Origin: Unio delphinus
Taxonomy: Eukaryota; Mollusca; Bivalvia; Unionida; Unionidae
Assembly (NCBI GenBank): GCA_029339505.1
Contig: JAQISU010000003.1
Location: 16,209,001 to 16,273,000, forward strand
Direction: 5' to 3'
Length of the DNA stretch: 64,000 nt
In this document: positions 12,163 through 24,004 of the stretch, piece by piece
Layout of the letters: each line of letters begins with the position of its first letter
How positions within the stretch are numbered: position 1 is the first letter of the stretch
Made by a program: the position numbers and the translations under genes
The notes under the pieces: generated by a model
What the model was told of the DNA's origin: nothing
Seen by the model: the letters and a program-made list of their open reading frames with translations, nothing else
The model's database searches: none

Positions 12163-12469
12163 CTACAACATAAATTGTAATAAAAATCATCTGCATGATT
12201 TGTAAATCTCATTATAAATGAAATTTCTTTTTACTGACAAACATTATACGTATTTCCATCAGAGACCACCCAGTTTCTACCAAGAAACTGTTTTGAACAA
12301 AATGGCTGTATGAAAGGAAATGATTGGCAACTACTTTAAAGATTATTCCATTTTCTTCTAAATAATTTATGTCCTAAAGAAGAGTCCCTCAATAGAACTA
12401 ACAATCTACTGACTGAAAAGAATTTCCAGGAAGTATTGATAATACCCATTCTTCCTTTTAACTGCCGGG

Positions 12470-12870
12470 TGTTGAAACTATCTGAAATTATTCAGCAACA
12501 AGATTTTCAAATTAATGGCTATAGATGTCATATTGTCACCATTTTCATTTAGGACCAACACAAGTCTTCTGGTGGAAATCTCCTTTTGATATAACATTCC
12601 ACTTTGGTGATGTAACAAGATTTTCAAGATGACTGCCATATCAGTTGTAGGACAAAATAGAATAGGACCAACTAAACAAAAGAAGTCTTTAGTGACCATA
12701 GCACCATCCTTCAAAAGAAGTAGCAATACAAAAAATTCAAGATGGCCTCTCCATACTTAATGTCCAGGCAGTACCACATTAATTTATGACCAACAAGACC
12801 TTGGAATAAATGTGTGTATTTATATGGCAATTCTCCAAGTAGTTTAGCATGAGTGTTGTTAAGAGATAAA
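12470..12870. repeat. Dispersed repeat family R3, copy
   Basis: Shares 'ttttcatttaggaccaac', 'caagattttcaagatg' and 'aatgtgtgtatttatatggc' phrases with the copies at 4330-5030, 15280-15600, 16300-17340 and 60480-61310. Lies in a TRAK intron. Confidence 0.6.
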
Positions 12871-13107
12871 AGATCTGTCTAATGCGAATTGCTGACCAAA
12901 TGTAGGGTTTATCGGTTTGGTATTGAATGCAACAACAACAAGCAGGTCATATAGTTCCAAATCAAATGTTGGTTTGGATACTTATGCAACAGCAACAAGC
13001 AGGTCATATAGTTCCAAAGCATCTGGCATAAAGCATCATGCCAATGGATGCACAATGGTAGCCAACCTGGACTGAAGTATCTCAGTCAGATTTGGGGAAA
13101 ACTGGCA

Positions 13108-13358
13108 CCTGGGCCATGATGATATCGGACTAACCTCATAATAAAGTATCATATACATAATCTATTTTACCTGGGCCATAATGATAATGGACTAACCTCA
13201 TAATAAAGTATCATATACATAATCTATTTTACCTGGGCCATGATGATAATGGACTAACCTCATAATAAAGTATCATATACATAGTCTATTTTACCTGGGC
13301 CTTGATGATAATGGACCAACTTCAAAATAAAGTATCATATAAATAGTCTATTTTACCT
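13108..13358. repeat. 62-bp tandem array, four units
   Basis: Four near-identical units with 'acctgggccatgatgata' and 'ctcataataaagtatcat' as landmarks. Confidence 0.93.
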
Positions 13359-13605
13359 GCTATGAGCATGAAAAACTAAGATAAACTTAATTTCTGCTAG
13401 AGTTTTGCACTTAATGCCTCAAACTATACTTTAAAAATGCAGATAAAATCGTCAATATTATGCCATCTAAAATTATTGCCAAAAATCTTTGAGTCTGTAG
13501 TTGTGACACAGACTGAGAGAAAACAGACAGGCCAAGCATAGTGAACAGTGCACCTGAAAAAGTTTGACCAGTAACTAGCAAATGTGGACAACAAGGACTT
13601 CATAC

Positions 13606-13699
13606 CTCACACCTTAATGAAAGATTTTCTTCTTCCAATGACCTGACCCTTTTCTGTAATCCTGATACATCTTTTCTAGAAAGGGTATATGGCTCGTCA
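13606..13699 (-). CDS. TRAK: TRAK exon: LEEENLSLR segment
   Basis: The acceptor TTGTTTTACAG precedes 13699 and the donor GTATGA follows 13606. The first T completes GG from the upstream exon to give Gly, and 31 codons follow, ending in phase 0. DVSGLQKRVRSLEEENLSL matches the vertebrate TRAK HLDSLQKKLKDLEEENVVLR. The N-terminal DEPYTLSRK part is the variable linker between two coiled coils. Confidence 0.95.
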
Positions 13700-13763
13700 C
13701 TGTAAAACAAAAACGCATGCCATAATACATCTTTGTAAATATTATCAACATTTTAGCGATAAA

Positions 13764-14527
13764 TCTTATCTACAAGACACATGATAGAGAAAAACCTTAT
13801 CTACAAGACACCTCTTAGAGAAAAACCTTATCTACAAGACACCTCTTAGAGAAAAACATTATCTACAAGACACTTCTTTGAGAAAAACATTATCTACAAG
13901 ACACCTCTTTGAGAAAACATCTACAAGAAACCTCTTAAAGAAAAACATTATCTATAGGATACCTCTTAGAGAAAAACATTATCTGCAAGACACCTCTTAG
14001 AGAAAAACATTATCTACAAGACACCTCTTTGAGAAAACCTTATCTACAAGACACCTCTTAGAGAAAACATCTACAAGATACCTCTTAGAGAAAAACATTA
14101 TCTACAGGATACCTCTTAGAGAAAACATTATATAAAATATACCTTTTAAAGAAAACATTATATAGAATATACCTCTTAAAGAAAAACATTGTCTACAAGA
14201 CATCTCTTAAAGAAAAACATTATCAACATACACCTCATAAATAAAAACATTGTCTACAATACACCTCTTAAAGAAAAACATTGTCTACAAGACACCTCTT
14301 AAAGAAAAACATTGTCTACAATACACCTCTTAAAGATATTTGTCTACAATACACCTCTTAAAGAAAAACATTTTCTACAAGGCACCTCTTAAAGAAAAAC
14401 ATTGTCTACAATACACCTCTTAAAGAAAATAATTGTCTACAATACACCTCTTAAAGAAAAACATTATCTACAATACACCTCTTAGACAAAACATTATCTG
14501 CAAGACACCTCATAAGGAGAAACATTT
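13764..14527. repeat. About 30-bp tandem array filling most of a TRAK intron
   Basis: Roughly 25 diverged units of the form 'tctacaagacacctctta' plus 'gagaaaaacatta'. The array starts 65 bp upstream (in gene sense) of the acceptor of the next exon and takes up more than half of the 1268-nt intron 13700-14967. Unit lengths vary between about 20 and 33 bp. Confidence 0.93.
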
Positions 14528-14798
14528 CTAAACAGTTTTTATTCCCTCTAATATATACCAGCCAGTTCTTTGAGGGAAAAAAATTAAATCATTTTTCAAT
14601 ACCTCTATATAATGTCAATTTTAGTTGCATGGGTAATGGCAATTTTTACCACATTAATGACTATATCATGCTGAATTAATTTACCACATTAATGACTATA
14701 TCAGTGTGTATGTAAAAGATGCTGAGCTTATATTCTATTAGTAGTATATATCTAAAAGAATTTTGAACTTCTATTAATAGTATATATAGTTGGGTATG

Positions 14799-14799
<1 letters not shown>

Positions 14800-14835
<36 letters not shown>

Positions 14836-14847
14836 CATACATACATG
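14800..14847. repeat. (AT)n(ACAT)n microsatellite
   Basis: AT dinucleotides followed by four ACAT units. Confidence 0.95.
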
Positions 14848-14967
14848 TTGTTGAATATGTCATATGTATACATGTCAGCCTGACTGTATCATCCATTTCA
14901 AACTCATCCTTTCCTCTTGTGCTGCAACAAAACAAAGTATATGGTTTTGTGAATGTACAGTACTTAC

Positions 14968-15059
14968 CCTGGGGACTCTGCATTTCCACTTTCATAATCA
15001 TGAGCATAGTATTTCAAGAGCTCATCTTTCATTGACAACTCATGTCTCAGTTGCTTTAA
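14968..15059 (-). CDS. TRAK: TRAK exon: QLRHELSMKDELL segment
   Basis: The acceptor GTCTATTTCAG precedes 15059 and the donor GTAAGTA follows 14968. It has 30 codons plus GG (phase 0 in, 2 out). LKQLRHELSMKDELLKYY is almost identical to vertebrate TRAK SQLRHELSMKDELLQFY. The rest (AHDYESGNAESPG) is the acidic linker corresponding to AAEESEPES. Confidence 0.97.
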
Positions 15060-15279
15060 CTGAAATAGACAAGCAAATAAATTTACTAAATTTAAAATTT
15101 GTCAAGCTTGAGATTTCAATATACTATTTTTGTCATAATCAACTATTATGACTACAATCAATATCATTTACCAGACCAAATTACCAAACCAAACTGTCAT
15201 AAATATGAGTTCCTTGAAAGAACTGATGCGCTTGATAGCAATTCTCTTTTCCAGGAATTCAAGGTGAGACTATTTTGCC

Positions 15280-15600
15280 CTTATAATTGATGAGTGTTGA
15301 AACCATCTCTGATATTTTTCAGTGATAACAAGAATTTTGAAATTAGCTGCAACCCAGTGGATATATTGGAGGTCTTATTGGTGTAGGATAAAGTAGACAA
15401 CATTAAGTCTTTTGGTCAAAATCCCATGTCATCATGATCATTCATTCAAAAGGAGTAGTGACATGATTTTCATGGCAGCCATCAAGGCAGCCATTTTGAT
15501 GTATGACTGGTACAGAGCTGCCAACCCTAACAAGACCTCGGTAATGCAGTTAATTTGTTTTCCACAAGTTAGACCAGTTTTCATTAAGGTATAACAAAAT
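15280..15600. repeat. Dispersed repeat family R3, fragment
   Basis: Contains 'ttgatgagtgttgaaaccat', 'gtcttttggtcaaaatccca' and 'catggcagccatcaagg', which recur in the other R3 copies. A separate repeated segment ending 'aagggttggcaggtctg' is shared between about 11400-11610 and 15980-16290. Confidence 0.5.
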
Positions 15601-16299
15601 ATCACTGTAATGGTGAGGCTGGAAACTATGCATTTAGAAGTCCAGAAGTGTGATTCAAAACTGATACAATTATGGTAACATTGTGTACAACTAGGCCTAA
15701 AAAATCTGTACAGTTATTTTCAACCTTATTACCTCCAGTACAGTTTCACAAAACCTGTTGAGCCCATGCCATCTCTCAACCTGATGCAATCCTTCTTTTT
15801 TATAAATAATTTTTCATTGGTCATGGTGATGGCAATCATCTTTGCTGCTATGTGCCATACTGAAATCAATACATTTGTTATCCTTATTGCTTTCCCCCCT
15901 AAAAATTTTAATATTTTCTTTTATTCTTCTATACTGAGTACATGTATTATTGTTTACAGGTTTATTGTCTCAGATGATGGATGCCATTTTTAAAACAAAT
16001 AAGCAGCAACTTCGTCATACAGACATTTTGCATCACAAAATACATGCAGTTTCAAGTGTCTGAGGTAGCCTTGTAAAGCTGGTCTTGTTCACTGACCAAC
16101 TCCAATAAATCTTATGTGAAACCCAGATCTGAATGAAACATGGACAAGTCAGTATCTGGACTTTACTGCAAACAATCATATTCCCATACTTTGTGCTGTA
16201 ATTCCTCAAGTACGTATTCTAAGGGCCATTTCTCCAAGACTTTGGGGCAAAATAATAAATAATAAGGGTTGGCAGGTCTGCTGCTTCCATCTTCTATTA

Positions 16300-17340
16300 A
16301 CACTAATTATAAGTCTATTGGTTAAAACCTCATGTTCATATATAGCTATCTATTTGGTAGTAGATATTTTCAAGATAGGGCTGAACAATAAAACACAAGT
16401 TTTACATACTGGAGTGGTTTTAAAATTAGGTTGAGCAGGTCGGTTATTTTAATTTTTTTTTTTTAAAACATAATTTTATGTATTTAATGTGATCATTTTA
16501 GACCTAAAAGACATTGTAAAAAGTTTCTTGGTGAAAATTTGATCTTGATTTGTCTTTCCATTTTGGAAGAGTAACAATAACAACATTTTAAACATGGCTC
16601 CTATAGTGGCCATATTGGATATCAGTTTCAAAATATTCCTTCTTCCTAGAAGTTGTCTCAGGAAATCTTCTGGTGGAAGCACAATGTCAATATAACCATC
16701 CATCTAGAAGAACAGATTTACAAAATATGCATACTGGAATTCAGATTTACAACATTTTCCACTGATGACCAACTAGACATCCCAAGGACATTTTTATATG
16801 ATCATACATGAATCCATTCAGGAGAAGTAGTGATAATATTTGAAAGATAGTCACTGTGGTGTTCATATTAAATGTCAGAGTTTTTATCATTTTGGTTTTG
16901 GTGCTTTATGACCCAGCAACATGTAGTTTGTTTAGTGATGCAGCAATTTTCAAGATGGTGGCCATACTGGATTTCAGATCTGCACCATTTTTAATTTGGA
17001 CCAACTTGAGAAAATAAAATCATTTCAGTGAAAACCCCATGGTGGTATGACCATCCTGCCTAGAGAAACATTGGTGAGATTTTCAAGATGACCACTATGG
17101 TGACCAAATTGGACATCTAAGTGGCAATATTTTTATTTAGGACCAACAGACTATGGGATGAATGTAAGATTGTATGACAAGCCTCGAAGTACATGTAGTT
17201 CAAGAGGTGTATAAATAACAAACTGGTGCTAACTGTTGGACAACATACCATCCCATAAGCTCTTCTTGTCTATGGTTAGTAAAACTTGCAAAAATATCTT
17301 GATTCTTGGATGAAAGGACAAAATAAAAGGAAGAAGAATA
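16300..17340. repeat. Dispersed repeat family R3, longest copy (several units)
   Basis: Repeats of 'gaccaactagac', 'ttttcaagatggtggccat', 'atgaccatcc' and 'gaccaacagactatggga' recur about every 170-250 bp. It ends with 'ataccatcccataagctctt', matching the end of the 4330-5030 copy. Confidence 0.6.
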
Positions 17341-17545
17341 GAACAAGAACTTGACACTTCACCCGTTTCAACACAAGAAGCAAAGGAGCTTCATATTTTT
17401 TGTAACAGTAAGATCTATAATAATCACATCCACTGACAAAATAAGACCAACCAATTGGTATTAAACTAAGTCAAGAAAAGACCATAGTAAACTAGGTTAA
17501 AAAAGAGCATTTCATGTTTAATCATCACATTATAGTGAAGCTTGT

Positions 17546-17640
17546 ATGTGGATTTGGATTTTTAATGTAGCTTGAACAAAATTTCAGTCATCTCGCTATG
17601 ATGTCTGCAGTGTGGCAGTTCATGTGTATAGTGTAGCATG
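17546..17640 (-). mobile_element. SINE family 1, 3' fragment
   Basis: Contains the tail 'gatttttaatgtagctt' and 'cgctatgatgtctgcagtg' found in the complete copy immediately to the right. Confidence 0.75.
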
Positions 17641-17710
17641 ATTTCTTTCAAACATGAAGATGTCAGTTTAACATCACCATGTGTGACATTTAACCCATTT
17701 TGTTTGATTA

Positions 17711-18026
17711 GTTTGATTAGGATTTTTAACGTAGCTTTTTAAAAAAATTTCAGTCATATCGCTATGATGTCTGCAGTGAGGCAGTTTATAATGATGTCTA
17801 GCACTGGGGCATCATGCTGCAGACATGTAGCATGATGTCCCACCCAGTCACATTATCCTGACACCAGGCTGACCAGTCCTAACACTAACCTTTTAATGCT
17901 GAGCGCCAAGCAAGGCTGCTGTTAGTACCATTTTTGTAAGTCTTTTGGTAGGACTCAGCCGGGGTTCGAACCAACAACCTCCTGCTTCCGCAGCGGATGC
18001 TCAAACCACTAGACCACCGGAGCGGT
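17711..18026 (-). mobile_element. SINE family 1, full-length copy
   Basis: On the minus strand it starts with CGCTCCGGTGGTCTAGTGG (A box within), then GGTTGGTTCGAACCCCGG-type B box (GGTTCGAACC). A conserved body includes 'ggtgtcaggataatgtgact' and it ends in 'gctacgttaaaaatc'. About 316 bp. The head is tRNA-derived but cannot form a complete tRNA, so this is not a tRNA gene. Confidence 0.9.
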
Positions 18027-18085
18027 TAATCCATTTTGTACTGAAATCACACTTTTAGGATGACCTTGTCCACAACTATTTACAT

Positions 18086-18305
18086 ACTTTAATCCATTTT
18101 ATCCTGAATATGACTAAAGTTGTAATACCTCATTCTATCCTGAATACACCTGTGGTCATAGTATCCCATTTTATCCTTAATACGACTACATTCGTAATAC
18201 CTCAATCTATCATGAATACACCCGTGGTCGTAGTATCCCATTTTACCTGAATATGACCACAATAATAATACCTCATTTTATCCTGAATATGACTGCGGTC
18301 GTACT
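18086..18305. repeat. Degenerate tandem array, about 37 bp unit
   Basis: About six units of 'cattttatcctgaatatgac' with 'gtcgtaatacctc'-like ends. The variants differ mostly at CG/TG/CA positions, as expected for methylated CpG decay. Confidence 0.75.
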
Positions 18306-18474
18306 CTACTACATGTGTGTGTAGTGTCTCCAGAAACATGTGTTCTACATCACAAATATTTGTGCACTTCATCAACACAGAAAATGGTTAAAGCACGCAT
18401 GTGCAGTGAATTTTTATTAAATACAAAAAACATAGTTGGAAAAAAAACTGTTCGCTTGAAAATCGATTGATAAA

Positions 18475-18770
18475 ATGATGGAAGACAACTCTGAGGGTAG
18501 CGACATTGTAATTAATGATTTTGATACAAATATTGGCTTAAATGATGGGTTAGAATTGAATCAAGTTAATGAAAGAGATGATGCATGGCTTCATGCCCTT
18601 TCTGACAGCGGTTCGGAGAATGAAGCTAAGTTTGAAGGCTTTCAAGAAGAATGAGTAATGGATGAATTTTCACCTTGGTTGCAGCAACGATTTAAATTGA
18701 TAGAATATTGTTATTACAGACATAGTGATGATGTGGACTTCAAAATTTGGACAAAACTTTTAATTGATTA
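18475..18770 (+). pseudogene. Acidic ORF resembling the N-terminus of a piggyBac-type transposase
   Basis: An ORF of 59 codons starts at ATG 18475 (MMEDNSEGSDIVINDFDT) and ends with a stop at 18652; the same frame then continues to a stop near 18771 (VMDEFSPWLQQRFKLIEY). The acidic, Ser-rich start ending in SDSGSENEAKFEGFQEE resembles the leader of piggyBac-like transposases, which often carries an 'EFEGF' phrase before the catalytic domain. No DDE domain follows. It could also be a chance ORF. The assignment is weak. Confidence 0.3.
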
Positions 18771-21203
18771 ATTACCTTCATCTTAGTGAAAGATTTATAT
18801 GATTAATATGTGACAAGTTTTCATGAGAAACTGCATACTGACTTCCATGTTCAAGATTGTGAAGGAAACAAATTGTTCCAGCTGATTTCTTGTGAAAACA
18901 AGCCGACTTACCATCAACGTTAAACCTCATGAATGGGCATTTCCAATAAATCTGATAGTGAAGCTTTTATGTGATCAGGTACCTAAATACATCTTGAGGA
19001 ATGAAAATACAAGTTATTTATTGTTACTAGTATTATTTTATTTCTGAATTTGGAATGTGGCTTCACATATCTGTTGTGTTCTAATGATATGATTTGCACA
19101 CATCCTGTGAATGGCTGACATAATGTCTATATGACACAACCTGGGACAGTCAAGCCCTTGCTGGGTTTTTAATAAAACCAAGAGATAAGCTTTTACACTT
19201 CTTTTTCCTTGTATTTTGAGATTACATCTCTGTTGATTGTCTGACAAAAAAAAATATGTACCCAAGGTCACCTTTAAATGGGACTGATACCTAATACCTG
19301 AAAACAGAGTGCATGGACAATGTCTTTACCCATATATGCTAAGATCTGGTCTCTATTACTTTGCCTTACTCATCACGTAAACACTGTTTGACAGCCTACT
19401 TAATACATTATTGATACCTACTTTGAAGAAACAAATAATGGAAGTTTGCCTATTAAAACTTACTAAGAACTCAATTGCAGGAATTTGCACATGAATAAAA
19501 TTAAACATGCAACATGCTACATGCATTTTGTTGTCACAGAAAGATATGCAATATTGCTGAATGTATCTATTCACAAAATCAGAGTCAAAGTCAAACACCA
19601 TTACAAAGCTATATGTTCTATGCTTACATTAAAAATTATGTTGTTACAAAATCTAACAAGAATATATAAATGAGAGAATAAATGGACTTTTCATCTGTTT
19701 GAGACACTTTTGATGAATCACATGTCCTTATGGTAAAGTGATCATGTTGTTTTCAATCAATACTTAACGCTTCAGTTTCACACACAAAAATCTAAACCAA
19801 TTTTTACCACACTCTGCTGACAAGTTTGTGCAAATGATGTCAATCCACAATCAGAAAAATATAGTACAGTTTTAATTTAATTTGCATTTCTAATTTTGTT
19901 TGGTTTTGTCGAGTTTTATTTCTTCTTAAAAACATCCAACATATATCGATCAATTGAATGTAATCCACTGAAGCCATATTTTATTTTATCACCTGTAAAT
20001 ATAGTCTACAAAATAATTATTGTCCCAATATAAAGATTATTTTCTTCAGTAAAGAGAATGTCAAGTTTAAACATTATTCATGTAAAAAACAATGTTACCC
20101 CTTGCAAACAATACTAAAATCAAAAAATAAACAAGAACAAAAAAAGAAAAGAAAGAAAACACAACATTAACATTGTTAGCAATTAGTTTCAATCCCAGGA
20201 TTACTGTGTATGCCCGACATTTCCTTTCCCAACAAAGAAACTTACACAAGTAAACACCTGGCATTACTGTACTGTATCTACAAACTTCAATTACTATCAT
20301 AAAATTAAAAGGAAAACAAAAATACCATGCAGCATATATATCCTAAGAAAAATAATTCAGCAAACAATGTTAAATTGTTAAATTGCCTTACAAGTTGACG
20401 CTAAGGAAATAAGATGGGATAAAAAAAAGGGGGGTGGTTGTCACACACATATTAGCTTGAGACTGCTTATACAGGCACCAATAGTTACAACAAAATAGAG
20501 CATCATTTACTTGATAATCAATTACAGGTGCTTACATAACACACATTGCAGACATTGGTTTGTCTAAATTATGTTGGATGGCCAGTCCTTTTCACAAGAT
20601 AATTTCAATGAGAAGGATTAACTGTTAATTATTCACACTGGTTTACTCAGGGCTAACTTTTAGGTATTGTGCATTAGGTATTAGGTATTGAGGGAAAACT
20701 CGTGACTGAAGTCCCATTCTGCTTATTTTTTTATATTCGATCTCCCTATTTGTATTTGGAAATGTTGACCGTCATGAGAATGGTTTTACCATCATCACAA
20801 AGGGATCAACATTCATTTGGTCTTTGAAGCAAGAACAAAATCAATGGCTCCATATATACTCACATATAAGTCTAGTCAAATGGAAACTTTAAGGACAAAG
20901 ATCTACAGTCACACATTGAACTGTCAGTTCTGGGTCTATGCAGTTTGTTAGAAGCATTCAGTAGAACAAAACAAAACAAAACCTGATTTGATGGAGCATT
21001 ATGCAACAGAAGATCAGGGTCTATATTGTTTGCTGTTGGAATCAACTTATAAGCAAGCAATTATGGTCAATTCACAGTAATTATTACAAAGCAAGCAGTG
21101 GTAATATATTTATAGTTACTTGTGTTTCAAACTGAAGCACTTAATGACTGAACTTTAATGCCGAATGAAGGAAATATAAAATGTGGTCAAAAGTTTTACT
21201 TAC

Positions 21204-21320
21204 TGTTTCCTGAGCTAGGTTAAACTGTTCCTCTAAAGCTTCACATTTTATTTCAAGTTGATTGTTCTTGTCAAGCAAAGTCTGTCCAATACGAGCTGCA
21301 AGCTCCAAATCTCTCTCTTT
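21204..21320 (-). CDS. TRAK: TRAK exon: CC1-box (AARIG) segment
   Basis: The acceptor TTTTCATTGCAG precedes 21320 and the donor GTAAGT follows 21204. Exactly 39 codons, phase 0 at both ends. KERDLELAARIGQTLLDKNN is almost the same as vertebrate TRAK KERDLELAARIGQSLLKxNK. AARIG (21285-21299) is the AAxxG CC1-box by which TRAK and related adaptors bind the dynein light intermediate chain; that function is established for the family. The rest is coiled coil (LEEQFNLAQET). Confidence 0.97.
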
Positions 21321-21411
21321 CTGCAATGAAAATGGACGAATGAGTAAACTAGCATGCAAAGAAACTAAAAGATTTTTTTAAAACATATATCACAATATAC
21401 ATGCAAGTTTT

Positions 21412-22075
21412 TACTTATTATTACATACTGCAAGTTTTCACTGATTAATATGCACTGCAAGCTGTTAGTCATCAATATACACTGCAATTTGTTATTGATT
21501 ATATTCACTACAAGTTGCAACTAATATGCAATGCAAGTTGTTACTGGTCAAGATGTTACTGATCCATATTATACAGTCTGATTATTATACACTGTAAACT
21601 GTTACTGATTATTATACACTACAAGCCATCACTGGCTATTATACACTGCAAGCCATTACTGATTATTATACATTGCACATTGTTACTAATTATTATACAC
21701 TGCATGCTGTTATTGATTATAATACACTGCAAGCTGTTACTGATTATTATACACTGCATGATGTTACTGATTATTATACACTGCAAACTGTTACTGATTA
21801 TTATACACTGCATGATGTTACTCATTATTATACACCACATGCTGTTATTGATTATAATACACTGCAAGCTGTTACTGATTATTATACACTGCATGATGTT
21901 ACTGATTATTATACACTGCAAACTGTTACTGATTATTATACACTGCATGATGTTACTCATTATACACTGCAAGCCATTACTGAATATTATACCATGTAAG
22001 CAGTTACTGATTATTATACACAGCAGGTTATTACTGAATACTGTACACTGCAAGCTGTTACTGATTATGTAAACA
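21412..22075. repeat. 27-bp tandem array, about 24 units
   Basis: The unit is 27 bp with 'gttactgattattatacac' followed by 'tgcaagct' or 'tgcatgat' variants. As 27 is a multiple of 3, stop-free frames persist on both strands and give spurious ORFs of 100-144 codons. The array starts 92 bp upstream (gene sense) of the acceptor of the CC1-box exon. Between 22080 and 23460 I see only unique AT-rich intron sequence. Confidence 0.94.
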
Positions 22076-23577
22076 TATTACTGAGACTGTACAAAAATAC
22101 AAATGATACAAAATACAACACACCCTCATAATAACACTGTTAATGGAAACCAGACAGTAAGGCTGTCATTTAATAGAGTACATTATACAGTAACATAACT
22201 TGCATGGGATACCAATTTTCAAGGATTTCATTGTTGAAGACCCACTCAATAATTAGCCACATAGCCAATTTATTTTACTGTGTTTCATTACTGGATATCA
22301 GCTAGTTGATAAATTAATGTCACTTCTTTAATCTGAATACAACTATTAGCTTTTACATGTGTTTCTTTTTTTTTAAATAGAAGTTTTATCTTTATGGTAT
22401 CCAATAGTTTTATTTCCACTCACTGCCTTAAATCAATAGGTTGTGAGATATGTATGAATAGCGAGAAATGAGAAGAATATTATTCAAGTTATTCAAATGA
22501 TATTATTAATAAAAATGACAGAGAATAGGAAATTATATTATAAATGAGAATCAGATCTAACATTTAAAAACTGACTCTTCATTTAAGTGAAACTATTGCT
22601 GAACAATTTAAATCCTTGTGAAAGTTCATCTCATTTTATTAATGCTTAATCCCAATGAAGAATATAACTATTAAAAAAAATATACTAATTTTCACAGAGG
22701 ATGGAAGCTCTCTCTTCATTGACTTTCAGAAGAATAAAAACATTGCATTAATTAAGTCAGCTGATATACCTAAATGTGTATTAGGCAAATAATCCTAAAA
22801 TTGCTGAATAAAACAAATTCAGCATTCTTAAAGCCAAAGATAATTAGGTTCAATCTTTCACACATTTCCATGTAAGCCACAATTATCCTTTCAGTATCAA
22901 GTGGCTTCTTCCACAATTTTGAAGAAAAAGTCTATTGGCTGAAGTTGGTTCATACACAAGGCATGATCAAACAAAAGAGCAATTCCATTGTTTTATATTA
23001 ACTTTATTTAACATCTTCACACTTTAATTGGCTCTGAACACAGAAGACATCCAAACTTGCTTGATACTTAAACACCATGGTCATCATCAGATTGTGAGAC
23101 CTCAAATTTACCAAGTCATTTTCATTTTCTTTTTGATGATGGTTGATATAAAATAAAGCCTTTGCCATTTCTACATCAACAGCAGTCTGAGATGCAGTAA
23201 GTTTCCTACTTGCTAAATATGTCTCATGTATTAACTTCCCAGATCTGTATTGCTAACTACGGATGACTGATCACACAAGTTACAAGACTATTGACTTATA
23301 GGCTGTAAGTCAGACTAGTTATAGGTAACAGTGATTTAATTATAAAAAATCAAAAAGGGATTGTGTTGTATATTAAACTGTATTGGCCATATGTCTTTTC
23401 ATCAAACACAATATAATATACTTCTAATCTGAAAGACAGTGCTAATGTCTGTTTTTGAACATCACCTGAGGGTGACTGGTTGATAATTTTCACTAGTCAA
23501 TTCTGAATAGTATTCAGTTGCTAATTCGGGTCTGTAGAATACAGTATCTGGAAGAATTAGCACAGAAAAACATAACC

Positions 23578-23787
23578 ATTCAAAGAAACAACCAATACCT
23601 CTTCTAGTCACCTGGTCACTGCATCGATATCCTTTTATGAGTTGACCATTCAAATAAACAACCCTGACCTATTCTAGTAACCCGGTCACTTCTTCAATAT
23701 CACTGCATATTTTGGTAATTCAAAGAAACAACACTTACCTCTTCTAGTAACCTGGTCACTGCTTCAATATCATTGTATGTTTTGGTC
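23578..23787. repeat. 70-bp tandem triplication covering the 3' part of a TRAK exon
   Basis: Three consecutive 70-bp units start at 23578, 23648 and 23718, each beginning 'attcaaa(g/t)aaacaac'. The third unit holds the last 49 bases of the functional exon plus its donor and about 20 bases of intron. The first two are degenerate copies. In the exon's frame, unit 1 reads DIDAVTR-stop-LEE (TTA changed to TGA) and unit 2 has TAG in place of the final GAG. Both keep a GT at the donor position. Confidence 0.92.
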
Positions 23788-23815
23788 ATCTGGGTTACAC
23801 GTTCAGCGCATAGAA
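23739..23815 (-). CDS. TRAK: TRAK exon: LCAERVTQMTKTYNDIEAV segment
   Basis: The acceptor CTGTTTCAG precedes 23815 and the donor GTAAGT follows 23739. Two bases (TT) complete a codon opened by G upstream, giving V, then 25 codons, ending in phase 0. LCAERVTQMTKTYNDIEAV and TRLLEE match vertebrate LCAERVGQMTKTYNDIDAVTRLLEE almost residue for residue; this is the start of the HAP1-N domain. The exon overlaps the 70-bp triplication. Its upstream partner must end in phase 1. Confidence 0.97.
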
Positions 23816-24004
23816 CTGAAACAGAGAAATGGGACTATTAAGTGAGCTGTCTTTATGAGAGGAATATATAGATTGCCAAATGGCACTGGCATTCAAAAGT
23901 TTTGAGAGGCAGCTTTTCAACAAAAAACATATGGCTATAAAAAGTAGTTCTTGAAGGGGTAGGGGTGTGGACAATAGCATGTTGAACCATGCTGAGGAAA
24001 AGAG

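Larger units (their letters stand above)
15060..21203 (-). other. Largest firm TRAK intron
   Basis: 6144-nt intron. It holds dispersed repeat copies (15280-15600, 16300-17340), SINE family 1 copies (17546-18026), a degenerate array (18086-18305) and a possible piggyBac fragment (18475-18770). From about 18780 to 21200 I see unique AT-rich sequence with no recognisable feature. Confidence 0.75.

Noticed and set aside
17711..18026. tRNA gene at the SINE head
   Set aside because: A and B boxes are present but no complete cloverleaf or acceptor-stem pairing, and the sequence continues into a SINE body.
21619..22072. Long ORFs on both strands rich in IIHC and CIII periods
   Set aside because: Produced by the 27-bp tandem array, whose period is a multiple of three.
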